A stretch of 64,000 nucleotides of DNA from Blasia pusilla. Taxonomy: Eukaryota; Marchantiophyta; Marchantiopsida; Blasiales. The notes beneath the pieces are model-generated. The model had not been told where the DNA came from, made no database searches, and saw only the letters and a program-made list of their open reading frames with translations. Location: positions 32,364,001-32,428,000 of the forward strand of contig CM114274.1 of assembly GCA_050084515.1 (NCBI GenBank). Direction: 5' to 3'. Position numbers and translations under genes: made by a program. Of the stretch, positions 48,623 through 60,952 are shown piece by piece (the stretch's first letter is position 1; each line of letters opens with the position of its first letter).

Positions 48623-51600
48623 TGCAAAGACTCGGAAGATAAGGCGCGAGGCGAGGCAGCAACTCTGATTATTTTCTTGCTGGGATTTCTCAAGTGAAGG
48701 TTGTGAAACGGCCAGGATTCGGGGACCCGATACATTACGAAACGGACATTCCGGTTTTTGAACCGATTTTCAGATACGAAATACAAAGAGCGTCCTCAAA
48801 TCCAACCGGTTTTTCGTAGGCAGCTTTAAAATTAATAGGCAATTCTCAGATTTAACCGGCTAGCCTTAATCGTAACCCCGGATCTCCCCGATCATTGGTG
48901 AAACCCCCTGAAACTACTGTGAAGGACATTTCGTTATTATAGCCCCGGTACGGCCAGCGATGGGGTGTTCAACTAGCTGGGCCGAGGCAGCACAGAGAGC
49001 GAGCCGGAGCACTGCGCCGACGATGAACTGGGCAGAGCTGGTGCGAAGTTGCGAACCGTGCCGCCTATGGCGCCGGATGTCAGTCGTTGTCCACTCGGTG
49101 AGTCGCTCGCTCGGAAAGGAACTCGTCGTTGGTACAGTACCCCATCGCGGACATCCTTTTCACCCGGACCGTACCGGTGTGTAGACTCAGCGTGAGTGCC
49201 ACTCACGACTGGAAGTACCGGTAGCGTGGACGACTACCCGGCGTTGGTAGCGGATTCCCGTCCCTGCCCCGAAAGAGAAGTATGCAACCCGGTCTCCTCC
49301 CGTCCTTTCTTTCTTTTGGCCGGTGAATCCTTCCTCGGCCAGTTCACCGCCGCCCTGGCCTCCCTGCACTGCCCGCCGTCGAATGTCCTCGGCCTGCCTT
49401 GTTGCCTGGCCGCTTGCCTGCCGGTGGGTTGGATCGTCGGACATCAGGCTCTCTGACTCGTCACCTGGCCTTCATTGTGGAAGGTGGGGCCCGCAGAAGG
49501 ACGCTGACTCCTGGATACTTCTTCGACACGTGTCTGTCAGGTTCGAGCGAGGGTCGGGAACTCTTCCTTATGACATCCGTGCCTGGAACAAGGTGTCCAG
49601 TGACCTAACGTCGCGAGAAGACCGATCCATTTGATTGCATGGATACAACATTAATACAAACAAACATATATTGTACAGAAAACGGACGCTACGCTTCTTG
49701 CAAAATAATATCGTGAAAATTTGGTCCGATTACGCTCCGCCGCAGTCACCGGTACTGTAATTACTGAGTGTCGGAGGGACGGCTTCTTAGCCGGTGGCAT
49801 ATCGCCAGAGCGGGTAACACCAAGAAGGTCCCACGAAGGAGCTTCGTGGCGATTGACAGTGTCGGCGGTAACTCTGCAGGTCGCAGGTGAGATCCGAATG
49901 TCAACCAGCTTGACTGGGAACCCCCGTTGGGAACCTTGGTTAACGGTAATCTATTTTGTCAACAGTCTTCCACATTTGCCACTTCCTTCCCCAGTAAACG
50001 ATTCGACCGGATCCTTAAATCCACTTTCAGCCGGACACTAAACCCGATTTAGTGCTAAACCCGTGTAGCCAAAAGCTATCACGTAGCCCTCCGGAGCGGG
50101 CTCCACCACCACATGGTCTTCGAAGTTCGAGGATTTCCAGGGGAGAAAACCAGGACGAAATAGGCCACGGGCGACGTGTCAGGAATCCGTTTCATTAAAA
50201 CTCAGGTTAATGGTAATTAGTGTCATTCCTTAAACCTGTTTGGGGTGGATGGACTCCGACGGAGCCGCTTTGGCGCTTTGGCAGTCAGTGCCTACGCTGT
50301 TGGGAACGTGCTGAGTGGCCACTCGATCCAATCACATGCTACTGCGTGTGGTACCTGTGAGTTTCCTGAAGCTGTTGACCGGACATCGTCGTCGCCGTGG
50401 CAGCGCGAGTCGTCCGGATAAGTGGAGTTTTCCCGGTGTGGCGAAAGCGAGGCAGCACGGCCCAGGTCCGGAGATGGGGGTCGGTCGGACGAGAATCACA
50501 CACAATGAGGAAATGAGTCCCTCGAAAACAACGGAGTTGGCGTGAAGGGAATTCACCCACCGGGTCCGTCGACGAGGGAGGGAGTGAGGTAAAGCCCCGA
50601 ACGGAGCGCCAGACGCGTGGCCGAAGCTATCATTCGCCGGGCTCGCTGGATCTGGGGTGCGTTTGCCGTAGACGGACACCACCATCGACAGGTCGCGGTA
50701 GTGTACTCTTCCGAAGAGCCACGCGTATGAGCGTAGGAGTACAGGCAGAAAAGTCCTATGGACAAACTTCGTCAACGGAAGGTCTGCTGCCCATCGAACG
50801 GTTGGAGGCTCTCTAACCAGGCCTGTAAATCACGGCGCTCAGCGACCGATGGTCAGAAAGCACGGTGACCTGCTCAGATGGTCCTTACGTGTCGCCATTT
50901 GTACAGATCCCGGTCACCTTTCATCTCCGCCCGTTTCCGGACAGGAGTGACCTGCCGAAATGAAGGTTAACCGGTCAGTGACACGGCCAAAACACTTTTC
51001 GCGAAGAAAACCCGGCCAATTGGGTCGACGCTCGGCTGTCCAAGCGCATAATAATAATAATATTAATGGCCCCACACCCGTTGTTACCGCGAAGGTGGAC
51101 GGATCGCATCCGTCTCCGTTACTGTAAAGAGGTAGGTTCTTTCCGTACTGAATGCCGAAAGGGGAGGCGGGTTCGATCTTAAGGAAGGTGTTGTTGAGAG
51201 GGAGTAGGCGAATTGTGAGACGAGAAATCGAAGGGAGTTCGAGAGAGGCCCCTGCCGCAGGTGTCTGTTGCTGTTTGTCTCCGCCAAGGCATCCATCGCC
51301 TTGGAGAGGGAGTTTTGTCTGTTCTCTGCGCACAACTCTCTCTCGCTTCATCTCTGCTGCTATCACGTCGACTCTCTCGGCTATCTCGCTCGTCCAGTCC
51401 TTCCGCCTACTCCCGCACAGTGATAGCCTCATTCGTCTGGTTGGCTTTTGTTGGCTGGGCTGGCTCTTACAGTGAGGACTATCAACCGTACAACAGCTTT
51501 CGCTTCTTGCCTGCTTGTGCTTTTGCGCGGTACAACACATTTTGTGCTCTGTCTTTCTCCTGCAAACCGGGTCTGCGAGCACATGGCTTGAACCTTCCCG

Positions 51601-52101
51601 CTCGCTCGCGCATTTCGTTCGCTCCCTGCCGCGGAGTAAGCCGAGAGCTGCACAAGGAGGGGAGAAATCGGCACGCAGGAGAAGAGAGGGCGAGGAGCGC
51701 TAAGTCGAACACGATGCATGGCGCGGAAGGAACGGGGAAGCCGAGGTCTTCTGCTCCTGTTTGTTCAAGAAGCGTGGGTATCGATTTCCTCCGCGAGATG
51801 TCCTGAGGTCGCCATTTGTCTCGTCGTCTGATCGGGAAACGGGATCTGCGCGCTTTTGCTTCTTCCTCTTCTTCTTTCTAATCTCTCATCGGGGTGCGCA
51901 CTTTTGATCCCATCCAAGGTGATCCTCGCTGCATCAATCATCTCTCCGCCAGTTCTTGAGGTCGGATATCTAGATTAGGTCTTACTACTCTGTGAATAGC
52001 AAGGAGAAGCTAGCGAGTGGGCGCCACGGACCGGTGTCCATCGCGGTGAGTAGGAGTGCTCGTGTAAATAAGGCAAACTGGCTTCTCAAAGACCTCCGAC
52101 T
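48623..52101. other. GC-rich upstream region of the VQ gene
   Basis: No recognisable protein on either strand, although several open frames exceed 100 codons. CT-rich segments (for example CTCTCTCTCGCTTCATCTCT near 51330) are typical of plant 5' leaders. The transcription start is not determined. A short ATA repeat (ATAATAATAATAATATTAAT) lies at 51047-51066. Confidence 0.4.
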
Positions 52102-52770
52102 ATGAGAAAAGGAGGAACGTCTTCTGCACCCACGACGCCGAAAGGGCGAGGAGGAAATGCTCAGCCCACGCAGCTTGCTGAAGAACATCACATAGTGGCC
52201 ACAACCTTCGTGCAGGCAGACGTGAACACATTCCGAGAACTGGTCCAAAAGCTCACCGGAGGGCCTCCGTCCCCTCTGCCTCAAACTCCTACCTCCGAGG
52301 GAAGCAATGGCAAGGAGTCATCTGCCACTCCTTCACGGCGCGAATCTGTTTCTGGAAGGCCCGAACCCGAGAGGATCATGAGCGTCAAGCCCGTCGGTGG
52401 TCCTGGCCCCCAACGAACGTCCACTGCGAAATTACTGGAGAGACGACAGAATGCGAAGAAGCTGGAGGTGAAGCAGCTGATGGGACCTCACATTTTGAAG
52501 CGGACTATATCGCCGGCCTTGAGCCCCGTCTCTCCTCTGACCACAACCGATGTTTTCTCTGAGAACATTGGCGCAACCAGTCCCCTGGGCTACATGGGGT
52601 TCTCTCCAGTTCCCCGACCTACTTTTGATTTGGAACAACCGCCGAGTGCCACCAGTCCGGGATTCGACTTAAACAGCGGTATCGTTCACTTGGAACTGGA
52701 AAGGCGAACCAGCGAGCCACGACTTCTGCCTCTCTTCCCACTGCACTCACCACGGTCTCTGAGCTCCTAG
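52102..52770 (+). CDS. VQ-motif protein, 222 aa, intronless
   Basis: The VQ signature FxxxVQxLTG is complete: FRELVQKLTG at residues 44-53. VQ proteins are small plant nuclear cofactors that bind WRKY factors through this motif, and many are MAP-kinase substrates. Here at least eight Ser/Thr-Pro sites are visible (T62, T76, S137, S141, S144, S160, S168, S185, S216). KLLERRQNAKKLE (110-122), ISPALSPVSPL (136-146) and a C-terminal FPLHSPRS (212-219) resemble the MPK3/6-targeted VQ subgroup as I remember it. A single exon is usual for the family. The start at 52102 is the first Met in frame before the motif and gives a normal length. A GC-rich setting matches its codon use. No targeting peptide or membrane segment. 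Confidence 0.85.
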   Translation: MRKGGTSSAPTTPKGRGGNAQPTQLAEEHHIVATTFVQADVNTFRELVQKLTGGPPSPLPQTPTSEGSNGKESSATPSRRESVSGRPEPERIMSVKPVGGPGPQRTSTAKLLERRQNAKKLEVKQLMGPHILKRTISPALSPVSPLTTTDVFSENIGATSPLGYMGFSPVPRPTFDLEQPPSATSPGFDLNSGIVHLELERRTSEPRLLPLFPLHSPRSLSS

Positions 52771-55700
52771 GAAAACACAATAGTGGCGCCTTTAAAAGTC
52801 GTCGGATGCTTCGTGCGTGTGGCAGTGCTAGGGAGTGGAGTCAGGTGCAGTATCCCCCGCGATTGTATCGGGCTGTCCGTAGGGAGTTCGAAGCGAGATT
52901 AGTTGCCCAAGATCTTAGGTAGTCAACGGCGGAAGGTGCCTTGAGCGTTATGGGCTCCCAAGGTGGAGCGCAGGGTCCTGAGATAGACATTTGCGAGCTA
53001 GATATTCACGATGTGATGCCAGGGTTGAAAGAGCAGCTGCTAACGAAAGCACACTCCGATTCTTACCGGAAAACGATCACTGCTCATTTGCCCCCAGATA
53101 GGCCTCGGCCAAACGTAGACGCGGGGCAATTTAGCCTTTCTTGCTCCCTTTCTTTGCGTTGCTTCTCTTTCACTCTAATGGACCCGTGAGTGGTGATGCC
53201 ACTCTTTACCAGGACATCAGTTTTTCCTGCTTTAGCTGGGTTTGTAGCATAGCCAGGCGGAGGTGTGTCGGACATTGAAATTCGATCAGCGAGCGGATGA
53301 CTGATAAATAATATGATGCTTTGATTCGGCATTGTTTTCTTCTGTGTACTACCTATGTTTACGAGGTGATGCTATGTATTTGTGCTGCCACTATATCCCG
53401 CCGGGCCCGGACTCCATTCTGAGTGCTTTGTATCAAGCGAATTTGACTTTCGAAAATGTGGCTGGACAGTACTTTTGGCGTTGCTCCAGTTACTTAACTG
53501 TCCTTCTGAGCTTTACGTCTTTCATGAGTGCGAATGATTCTTATAGTGCCAGAGTAAGGGCTGTCAATTACGTTGTTTGTACCTTGAAGGAGCTACAAGA
53601 TGGAGACAAATCTCCGTAGGAGGTTTCGATTATGGGCACAGAACTGGGAAATGCTGTACATCGGTTCCGGTTTCGGTCTCTGCCTCCGCGATCTGCTCTA
53701 GCCGATCTAGCTGTCGCAACATTCTTGGCAGACCTTCAGCGTTATTACACCTTGCGAGTAACTAAACTAGTCAATTGCCTCTGTTGTCACCCAGATGGGT
53801 CGACCCATCGATTGGTACGAGTACGGTTTTCAACCTGCTCCTTGGACGCGGAGTTCCAGAGGCACATCGTGGGGAGAGAGTAGGGTGCATGGAAACTCTC
53901 TCGAGTGCCTACGTGATCGCACGGTCAGTCTACAAAACACTCACCTTGGTTATCGTTGCGTGCCTCAATTCACATTCCGATCTGAAATGTTGGACTCTGT
54001 CCTTCCGCAATGCAGTGGCTCTTTAAGATTCCAGCACTTTGTAGCTACCACTTATCCGGGAGAGCACCAATCCGTGCCTTCCCGTCCATCCCCTCCTGCA
54101 GACTAAGGAAGGACTTGCAACAGCTATCACAAAGATAGCCTGTTCAACTGATGAGCCTCAGTGTCCACCCTCGGGTAGGGCATTTGCTCCATTTTTTACA
54201 ACCACATCGAGAAGGGAGGCATGCCCAATTGTTGCACGAAGATTGACCGGCATCTCTTGCTAAAACTAGTCCGAGGACACGTACGGCTCCGGGTAATTGC
54301 CAACTGTTCAATCCCAATCCGGTAACATTTTATCGTTACGGTGGATCGAGTCATCGGTGTTTGAGTGCCGATTGTAGATTTATGGTAAGGCTACCTACAA
54401 AGTTTGCAAATTTACGCTCACACTTCGTCCAAGTAGAAATGGTTGTGAATAATTGTAGCAAGCTTGGCTGTCTGGAAAGATGCGGAAGTCGTGCACAGTG
54501 CTGGGAACCCCAAGAATCTCGTCGAACGGTACTTGTCCATAAGAGCTTATCCTGCGGAGTGCCCTTGGTTCTGATGTATGTGCGGTTATCGTTTGAAGCG
54601 ACTCCTTCCTGTCAGGCTGGAAGATAGAAGCGAATAGTCTGACAGCCCTCACCTGCATTGCTTGCTACCAATAAAGAGAACGGAAGGTCGAACTGGTGAT
54701 ACAGTGACAAGAATAGCCAGGCTTTGCATCGTGCGTTGATCCTCCAAAACTAGACGAGGTGGGAGACAACTTATCCACCGCCCGAACGGTCATGTGTACG
54801 CAGAACATTGTGGTTGATTGGACGAAAACGTCCTCGGCGCATTAGCAGGAGGGAAGGAATCCTTTCGCAGATTCTCCAGGTTTGAACATGAAAAGTCATC
54901 TTTGTTAGTGATATGTGAGACATGAAGGTTGTGGAGCAGATCGTCTTAAATCGGCGACGTCGAACATGACTAATCATGAGCCCGAAGTTCGATGATAAAC
55001 TTTCCCAAAAGGTTCTCAGGTCTCGCTCACATCGACTATATTTAGAGTCAAATAGCAGACACCTTTTCATGTGGAGAAAGGGATCTCGAAGTAATGGAGG
55101 AACGAACTGGTCAACTATTTTCGTGAATTCCACTGTTTTCACCACTCCGGACTCACGGCAAACTTTTTCCACGCAAGTCCTTATGTTTCGGTCGACGATC
55201 TACTCGACAGCTACCTCAGAACGTCTGTACGTAATGTCAGAGCGCCTGCGCTCTCAGGATATCATCGGCAAGGCTCGCGAGGTGGAAATCTCTCTCCCTC
55301 GCTACGGCGGATCTGCCCCTATCGAACGCATGTGCCTCGGCTCTAAAGGCTGCAGGGCAATAAGATCGTTAAAGCGACTCTGCGAGCACAACACCACCCC
55401 ACTCCACCTCACAGACTGCTCAACCCACCGTCTGCCACAAATGCCCTACACAAATGAAATAGCATGCCGTTCGCAGGTGCCTGTGCTATCCTTTCCTTCC
55501 TTACTTCTGGGCGAGCGAGCGAGTGGCGGAATTGCGCGGTGTGCTTTCTCTTGCGAAGAAGACGAAGAAGAAGAAGAAGAAGACTGCCCCTTTTTCGAAA
55601 GACGCACGTAATCCAAAGAGTACAGAAAGCTGTAGGGCCCGCCACAATGTCGGTTAACATGCTTTGCAGTTGACGCCTCCTAGAGTTCTGCTCCGCGCAC

Positions 55701-55854
55701 TGTAGCCCGCTTGGAAGATGCACTGCACTGCACTCTTCTTTCTCACGGTACCTGCACTGCCCAGTGCCCACCGCTGGTGCCTCGTCGGAACACACACGGC
55801 AATGGCGCTCGCGACAGACCTGCGTTGTTGCCTTCGCTCGGCGGCGACCCGGCA
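52771..55854. other. GC-rich downstream region, no second gene recognised
   Basis: The first few hundred bases are probably the 3' untranslated region of the VQ gene. Open frames at 54976-55611 (+) and 55409-55885 (-) lack motifs. A (GAA)n microsatellite lies at about 55556-55582. Confidence 0.4.
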
Positions 55855-56300
55855 GGTGAATGCAGGCGCAAACCTGCTCTCTCATTCATCAGGTGGGACG
55901 GGAAGAAACTCTCGAATCGCAGAGCCGGCGAGTAAATCTAGGCAGGACTCTTCTATTTCATCCGGGGGGTGGGGGTGTGCTACGACCACGGGAAAACAAT
56001 CTCCAATTTCAACGCCGGCAAGTAAATGCGCAGGCAGAGAAGTCTCATACTGCACTCGGGAGGAAGAAAAGGACGGAAGGAAGAAGACCTCGTATTACAC
56101 AGCCGCGACGCAAGTAAATGAAGGCAGAAAAAGCTCAAATTCTACCTGGGAGAGACGCCCAGGACGGGACGCAAATCGCGCACACTCCAGAGACCCAGCA
56201 AGTAAAGGCGGACAGAAATCTCAGATTCCGCCTGGGAGAAACGCAAGGACAGGAAAAGAATCTCACGTTACTCCCTCTCGAAGAAATCCAAGGGCGGGAA
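55855..56300. repeat. Degenerate ~90-bp tandem repeat
   Basis: About five units, each opening with a (C/G)(A/G)AGTAAA-type phrase followed by GGCAG(A/G)... and a CCTGGGAGAAACGC-like part. The unit is close to 90 bases, so a 242-codon plus-strand frame (55718-56446) stays open through it. The peptide units (PASK..., GR...) repeat every ~28-30 residues. I treat it as a repeat, not as a proven protein. Confidence 0.55.
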
Positions 56301-56497
56301 GAGTAACCGCATTGCTGCCCCGAGTTCCAGCAACGGACATGGCTTCACGAATTAAGAGCTCGAGTGTGAGCGAAGGAGCTGCCAAGAGCCCCTCGGCAAC
56401 TGTCGTTGGCGGGCCGAACGGAGCTCGGAGCACCTCCCAGGCCTGATATGGTCCGTCGTCGGAGCTTTCTGGGCATCTTGTTGCGTTCGTTTGAAAG

Positions 56498-56592
56498 CAC
56501 ATATAAACTTTAATCGAAACTGGATGGAAAACCCATCGGGATAAAAGGAGGGACCATAAAGAGGGTTTACCCTTCGTGGCCAAAACCGGCCG
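56498..56592. repeat. Dispersed repeat, shared with 26206-26280
   Basis: Shares AAACTTTAAT, TGGATGGAAAACCCATCGGG and GCCAAAACCGGCC with 26.2 kb. It ends just before the sharp switch to AT-rich DNA at about 56.6 kb. Confidence 0.6.
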
Positions 56593-56639
56593 GGAAGACA
56601 CGGGAGGCCCTAACTACCAAAATCACATTGGAGGTCTTA

Positions 56640-57190
56640 ACTACCAACATCATAGAAAATTATGGCTATTATCAAGTGGGCTTATAGTATTGGCGACCGT
56701 AGATAACCTCTTCTACATAATCCCGTATATTTTATTTTTATTTATAATTCATATTTTTAGGGCATAGATACATTAGTGTTGTATTTTATGTATGAAAAAC
56801 CTCATATAGTAATTATTAAATTATTTTAAATAATTTCTTAAAAATATAAAATAGCTTTTTGGTATATCTGTATTATTTTGGGAGAGTGTTTTTTTATTTG
56901 CAAACATACACTTATGGCTATTACTAAGTAGATGATGAGTCCAATCCATAAGGAACGAATCAAACTTTTTTTACATAATCCCGTACATTTTATTTTTATT
57001 AATAATTTATATTTTATGTTTTCACGGTATAGATACACTAGTGCGAGTGTTGTACGTTATGCATAAACAAACCTCTTATAATAATTATTAAATTATTTTA
57101 AATAATTTTTTAGGAATATAAAATAGTTTTTTGGTATATCTGTATTATTTTGGGAGAGTGTTTTTTTATTTGCAAACATACACTTGAGTT
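56640..57190. repeat. 272-bp tandem duplication in AT-rich DNA
   Basis: Landmark AATTATTAAATTATTTTAAA starts at 56811 and 57083. The copies also share GTATATCTGTATTATTTTGG and TACATAATCCCGTA. About 85-90% identical by eye, with no coding content. Confidence 0.85.
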
Positions 57191-58625
57191 TAGTCTTGAG
57201 CCCTTTTAATAGGTGAAGAAACTACTATCACTACGCTATGACATGGGTATATAGAATCCATATTTTAATGATTATATATAATATATCTTATTATTAAAAG
57301 ATGAATTCACACCCTTGTTGACTTACACTTGTCAATTGTGTTGTCCTTTTTCAGCCCGTGTCATGCAAAAGCATACGGTGATCCTTGTTTAGCTCCCCTC
57401 TTGTGACAACTCACAAAATTATTTGAACTTGTCTAGATGAAAAGAAACTCAAATTAATTTAGGTGCTTCATTTCTTAGAATAGAGGTATAACAACTAACG
57501 AGATCAAGATCTAAAATAACCTTGTCATGGTCTTTGAGTAAACTTCCCAGCTGAGAATAGACTTCATCTCTAATTAGACATTTTGTTTTATTTATTGTGC
57601 GCGTCTTGGTGTAAGGAGGGCTAGTAGCGCTTATATGGCCAAGCCAAAAAAGCTGAAAAAATCCACTAATTAATAAGCAAATTCATTTTCTATATTATGA
57701 CTTATACACCTCATATATGATACAATTTTTTTCATTTTATCCTCCTACTTATAATAACCCCGTGTGTTTTGTTAATAGTCTAAATAATTTCTTAGAACCC
57801 ATTAAATTACTACTATTAAAACAAAGTTGAAAAATGAATAGTGATCACCGCATAATCACAACTAAGGTCTTGCCATGCAAGCAAACCACACGATGAGTTG
57901 CGCAGGAAGGAAGCACAAAAACCACATCATCATATAGAAAATGGAATGCCTGTAAAGGGTGACATCTGCCACCAAAGGAAGGATTCAAGGAAACAGCCCT
58001 TTGGGAATCTAACACTTCAAATTTTTGCATCAAGTTCGAACAAGGGATCCTCAAAAAATTATTCAAAAATACGATCCATAAATCTCCAAAAATGGACGTG
58101 TGGACGAGAATACGGAAATACGTCTCGACCCAATAGCCCAATTAATGTTACATGAAAATCTAGGTTCTTGGGTAGGAAGTTTTCTATGGAGTGTTCATGA
58201 TCTTCAAGCATCAATCAACATCATCGTATCTACCTCTTTCGCCTACTCATGAAGGCTTCTACTATGTCCTGCCTTTATATATGTGAATCCAGAGATGGTA
58301 GCAAGGTTCAACTCAGTTTCTGCTCGGTGACTCTTGCCAAATCTTTGTGGCCCACTCCCTTCGACATATTTGTGAGCAATTGCATCTGCATCACTCTTTA
58401 TCCTCTACAAAAGCTTGCCACAATATAGAGCTCTCCTTTAAGCAATTGCACTAAACTTAATCGGAAGTGGGCAATTATTGTTCAACACTAAATTTTTTTG
58501 ATTTCTTAAGTCTTGGCTCATTTTTCCAACTAAATGAATTTCTGATGCCACATCCTCATCTGATTCCTTTCTCAAACTCAAGACTCTAGGAAATCTCTCA
58601 GAAGGACTCTGCACTATTTTTATCC
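57191..58625. other. AT-rich intergenic DNA, nothing recognised
   Basis: No motif-bearing frame on either strand and no repeat noted. Confidence 0.4.
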
Positions 58626-58798
58626 TCTCACATGTCTCTCTCAATGTCAAACCAAACCCACTCTCCTAACGAGAGGCTTGGGTTACACTCACAAGGCAAG
58701 GGACTATAGTTCCACCGCCTCGTGCCAAGAGGTTCAACAAAGAGAGAATGAGCTCTCAAGCTCTCTCTCCTTGAGGTATATCCCTCCCCTCTCCCAAG
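58626..58798 (+). repeat. Left arm of a 173-bp inverted repeat around the gypsy fragment
   Basis: From TCTCACATGTCTCTCTCAAT to CTCCCCTCTCCCAAG. The reverse complement is at 61629-61801 with about 90% identity by eye. It could be two copies of an LTR portion in opposite orientation. Confidence 0.85.
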
Positions 58799-59118
58799 TT
58801 TATTGACCTTATTTTACAAAGAGAGAATGAGAGAAAAAAAGAATGAAGATTTGAGAGCTACAATGGAGGAGCTTGCTGGTGTTCGCTGTTTGTTGCAGGT
58901 TAGGGGACCGTGTTCCTTGCTTCATGGCTCACGAGAGTGCTCATGGGAGCAAGAGCCATTCATTTCATGTTATTTCTTGCTGATTTTTCGTTAAGGAGAG
59001 TGGCGCGTGGAAGCGTTGCCCAAATTTCGATAGAGATTGAGTATGGGGACGAGTTGCTCCATGCCGGTACTCTCGAGAGCACCATGTAGCTCTTTGATTT
59101 TATTTGATTTTATAGGTT

Positions 59119-59790
59119 TTCAATCGATATGTAGAGGAGGTGTTTCGACGATTGCAGTTATATGGGCTGAAGCTTCATCCTGGCAAGTGCAAGTTCTTCT
59201 ACGACCAGATTAAGTACTTGGGTCATACAATATACCCAGGTGGCCTTGGTGTGCAACAGACAAAGGCAGAGGCTATTTCACGCATTCTTTGTCTTACAGA
59301 TGGGAGTCGAGTTCGTGCATTCACGGGATCAGCAAACTTTTATCGACGATACATCAAGGGTTTTAGTTTGATTGCCAAGCCACTAACCTTGCTGACCAAG
59401 GTGGATCAAGAGTGGCACTGGGAGGATGAGCAAGAGAGAGCATTTCAACTGCTCAAGGACATATTGACGTCCGCGCCCATATTGGGGAGACCAATCAGGG
59501 GGCGTCCTTTCCAGTTGCATACCGATTGGAGCATGTTGGGGCTTCGAGCGGTGCTCATCCAACATGAAAATGAGCTTCTCCTTTTGTTGTAGGAGTATGA
59601 GTTCCACGTGGTGAATAGACTTAGGACGCTCAACCAGGATGCAGATGGTTTGAGCTGTAACCCATGCCGAGTTAGCAAGAAGCAACTAGAGCTCATTGGC
59701 ATGGAGAGATTGATGAGGAGTTGGTGCCAGGATGACACGCGTAAGCCTATTTGGGCTTGTTGGCTATGGAGAACTAGATTGCTGAGACTT
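59119..59790 (+). pseudogene. Gypsy reverse transcriptase end and RNase H
   Basis: Starts with VFNRYVEEVFRRLQLYGLKL and KCKFFYDQIKYLGHTI, the C-terminal blocks of a Ty3/gypsy polymerase. FTGSANFYRRYIKGFSLIA and the start of RNase H follow (PFQLHTDWSMLGLRAVL; the usual first catalytic Asp is in LHTDWS). A TAG at 59590 breaks the frame, after which HVVNRLRTLNQDADGLS gives the RNase H end. No polymerase active site lies within the fragment, so it is truncated at its 5' side. Confidence 0.82.
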
Positions 59791-60009
59791 TGATGGCAAG
59801 GTATGATGTAGAGTCCTTAGATCTAGAGGCCGGTGAGGAGACGATAGATGGCCAAGATATTCAGGACCATGGATTAGTCTTGGAAATGTTAGGAGCATCG
59901 CGAGCACAGTGAGTGTTAGAGAGCGGGATCAGATCCTACAGCGAGTCAGACAGTTTCGATGGGAGGGAACACATGTGTTGCAAATGTGGGAGGATGGGAG
60001 AGACGTGTA

Positions 60010-60952
60010 GTGCCTCATCCTTCACAGAGAGCACGTTTGGTGTGTCATGTCCATGAGGAGTTGGATCATTTTGGATTAAAGCGGACGTAGAGCTTGCTCC
60101 AGATATAGCATTGGTGGCGAGGTATGTAGACTGACGTTCAACAATTTGTTGCTAGGTGGATGGTTTGTGATTGGGTTTGGGCATCGTTCAATGCTCCGAC
60201 TCTACAGTTGCATCCACTTTCGATCATGGGTTTAGGTTATAGATGGAGTTTGGATTTTGCAAGACCTTTACCTTTGACGGAGTGCCATAGTCGTTATGTG
60301 TTGATGATGGTCGAGCAATTCTTAAAGTGGATAGAGTTGGTTGCATTGCTTGACAAAGCGAGTGAGGGAGTAGCGTATGCCTTCCTAGATCGAGTGTTGA
60401 GTCATTACGGTGCACCATTTGTGGTGTTGAGATACGGAGTTTTGCGGGGAGTTTGAGGCCTTGTGTGATCAAGCGCTGATCGACCACCGCACCACTTGAC
60501 GAGATCATCCTGAGGCAGATGGACTAGCGTAGAGGGTTGTGCAGATGATGAAGAGAGGATTGCGCAAGTATGGCTTGCAAAGAGGTCACCTAGGAGATTG
60601 GGACCTTCATTTTCCATGGTTGGCGATGGGAAACAGATTCAGCAGGCATGCATTCTTAGCGTCTTTCTCACTGTACTTGTTGCTTTATGGCCAAGAGCCA
60701 AATTTTCCTACGGCCATTCGTCAAGATGTTGGTGAGATGTTGAACCTTTATGATCTTGATGTATGGATGCAAGCATGTTCTTACAGGGTTGAGTTATTTC
60801 AGAGTGTGATGCCCATAGCATTTGAGAACTTGGCGATTGCGCAGCATCGAAATACGTTGAGGTATGCAATTATTCGAGAAAATGGTTCCTGCAGACTTGC
60901 GATGTATGTTATGTGGTTCTGCACGTGGTGCAGCCACTATACTAGTGTGTGA
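60010..60952 (+). pseudogene. Gypsy integrase, broken
   Basis: The H2C2 zinc region reads VHEELDHFGLKRT near 60045-60085, then shifted remnants to MVCDWVW near 60160. Here the second Cys of the usual C-x2-C is kept but the first is lost. The catalytic core gives LDFARPLPLT (first Asp), HSRYVLMMVEQFLKWIELVA and FLDRVLSHYGAPFVVL. From 60539 the part QMMKRGLRKYGLQRGHLGDW continues to LAMGNRFSRHAFLASFSLYL and LLYGQEPNFPTAIRQDVGEM. Frameshifts near 60430 and 60540 separate the pieces. Function would be insertion of retrotransposon DNA. Confidence 0.8.

Noticed and set aside
48252-48642. Frames encoding RPSVHPS repeats
   Set aside because: Same minisatellite in reverse orientation at the right end.
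51261-51806. 181-codon frame upstream of the VQ gene
   Set aside because: Low-complexity Ser/Arg/Leu composition, overlapping frames on both strands in GC-rich DNA, and position in the likely 5' leader.
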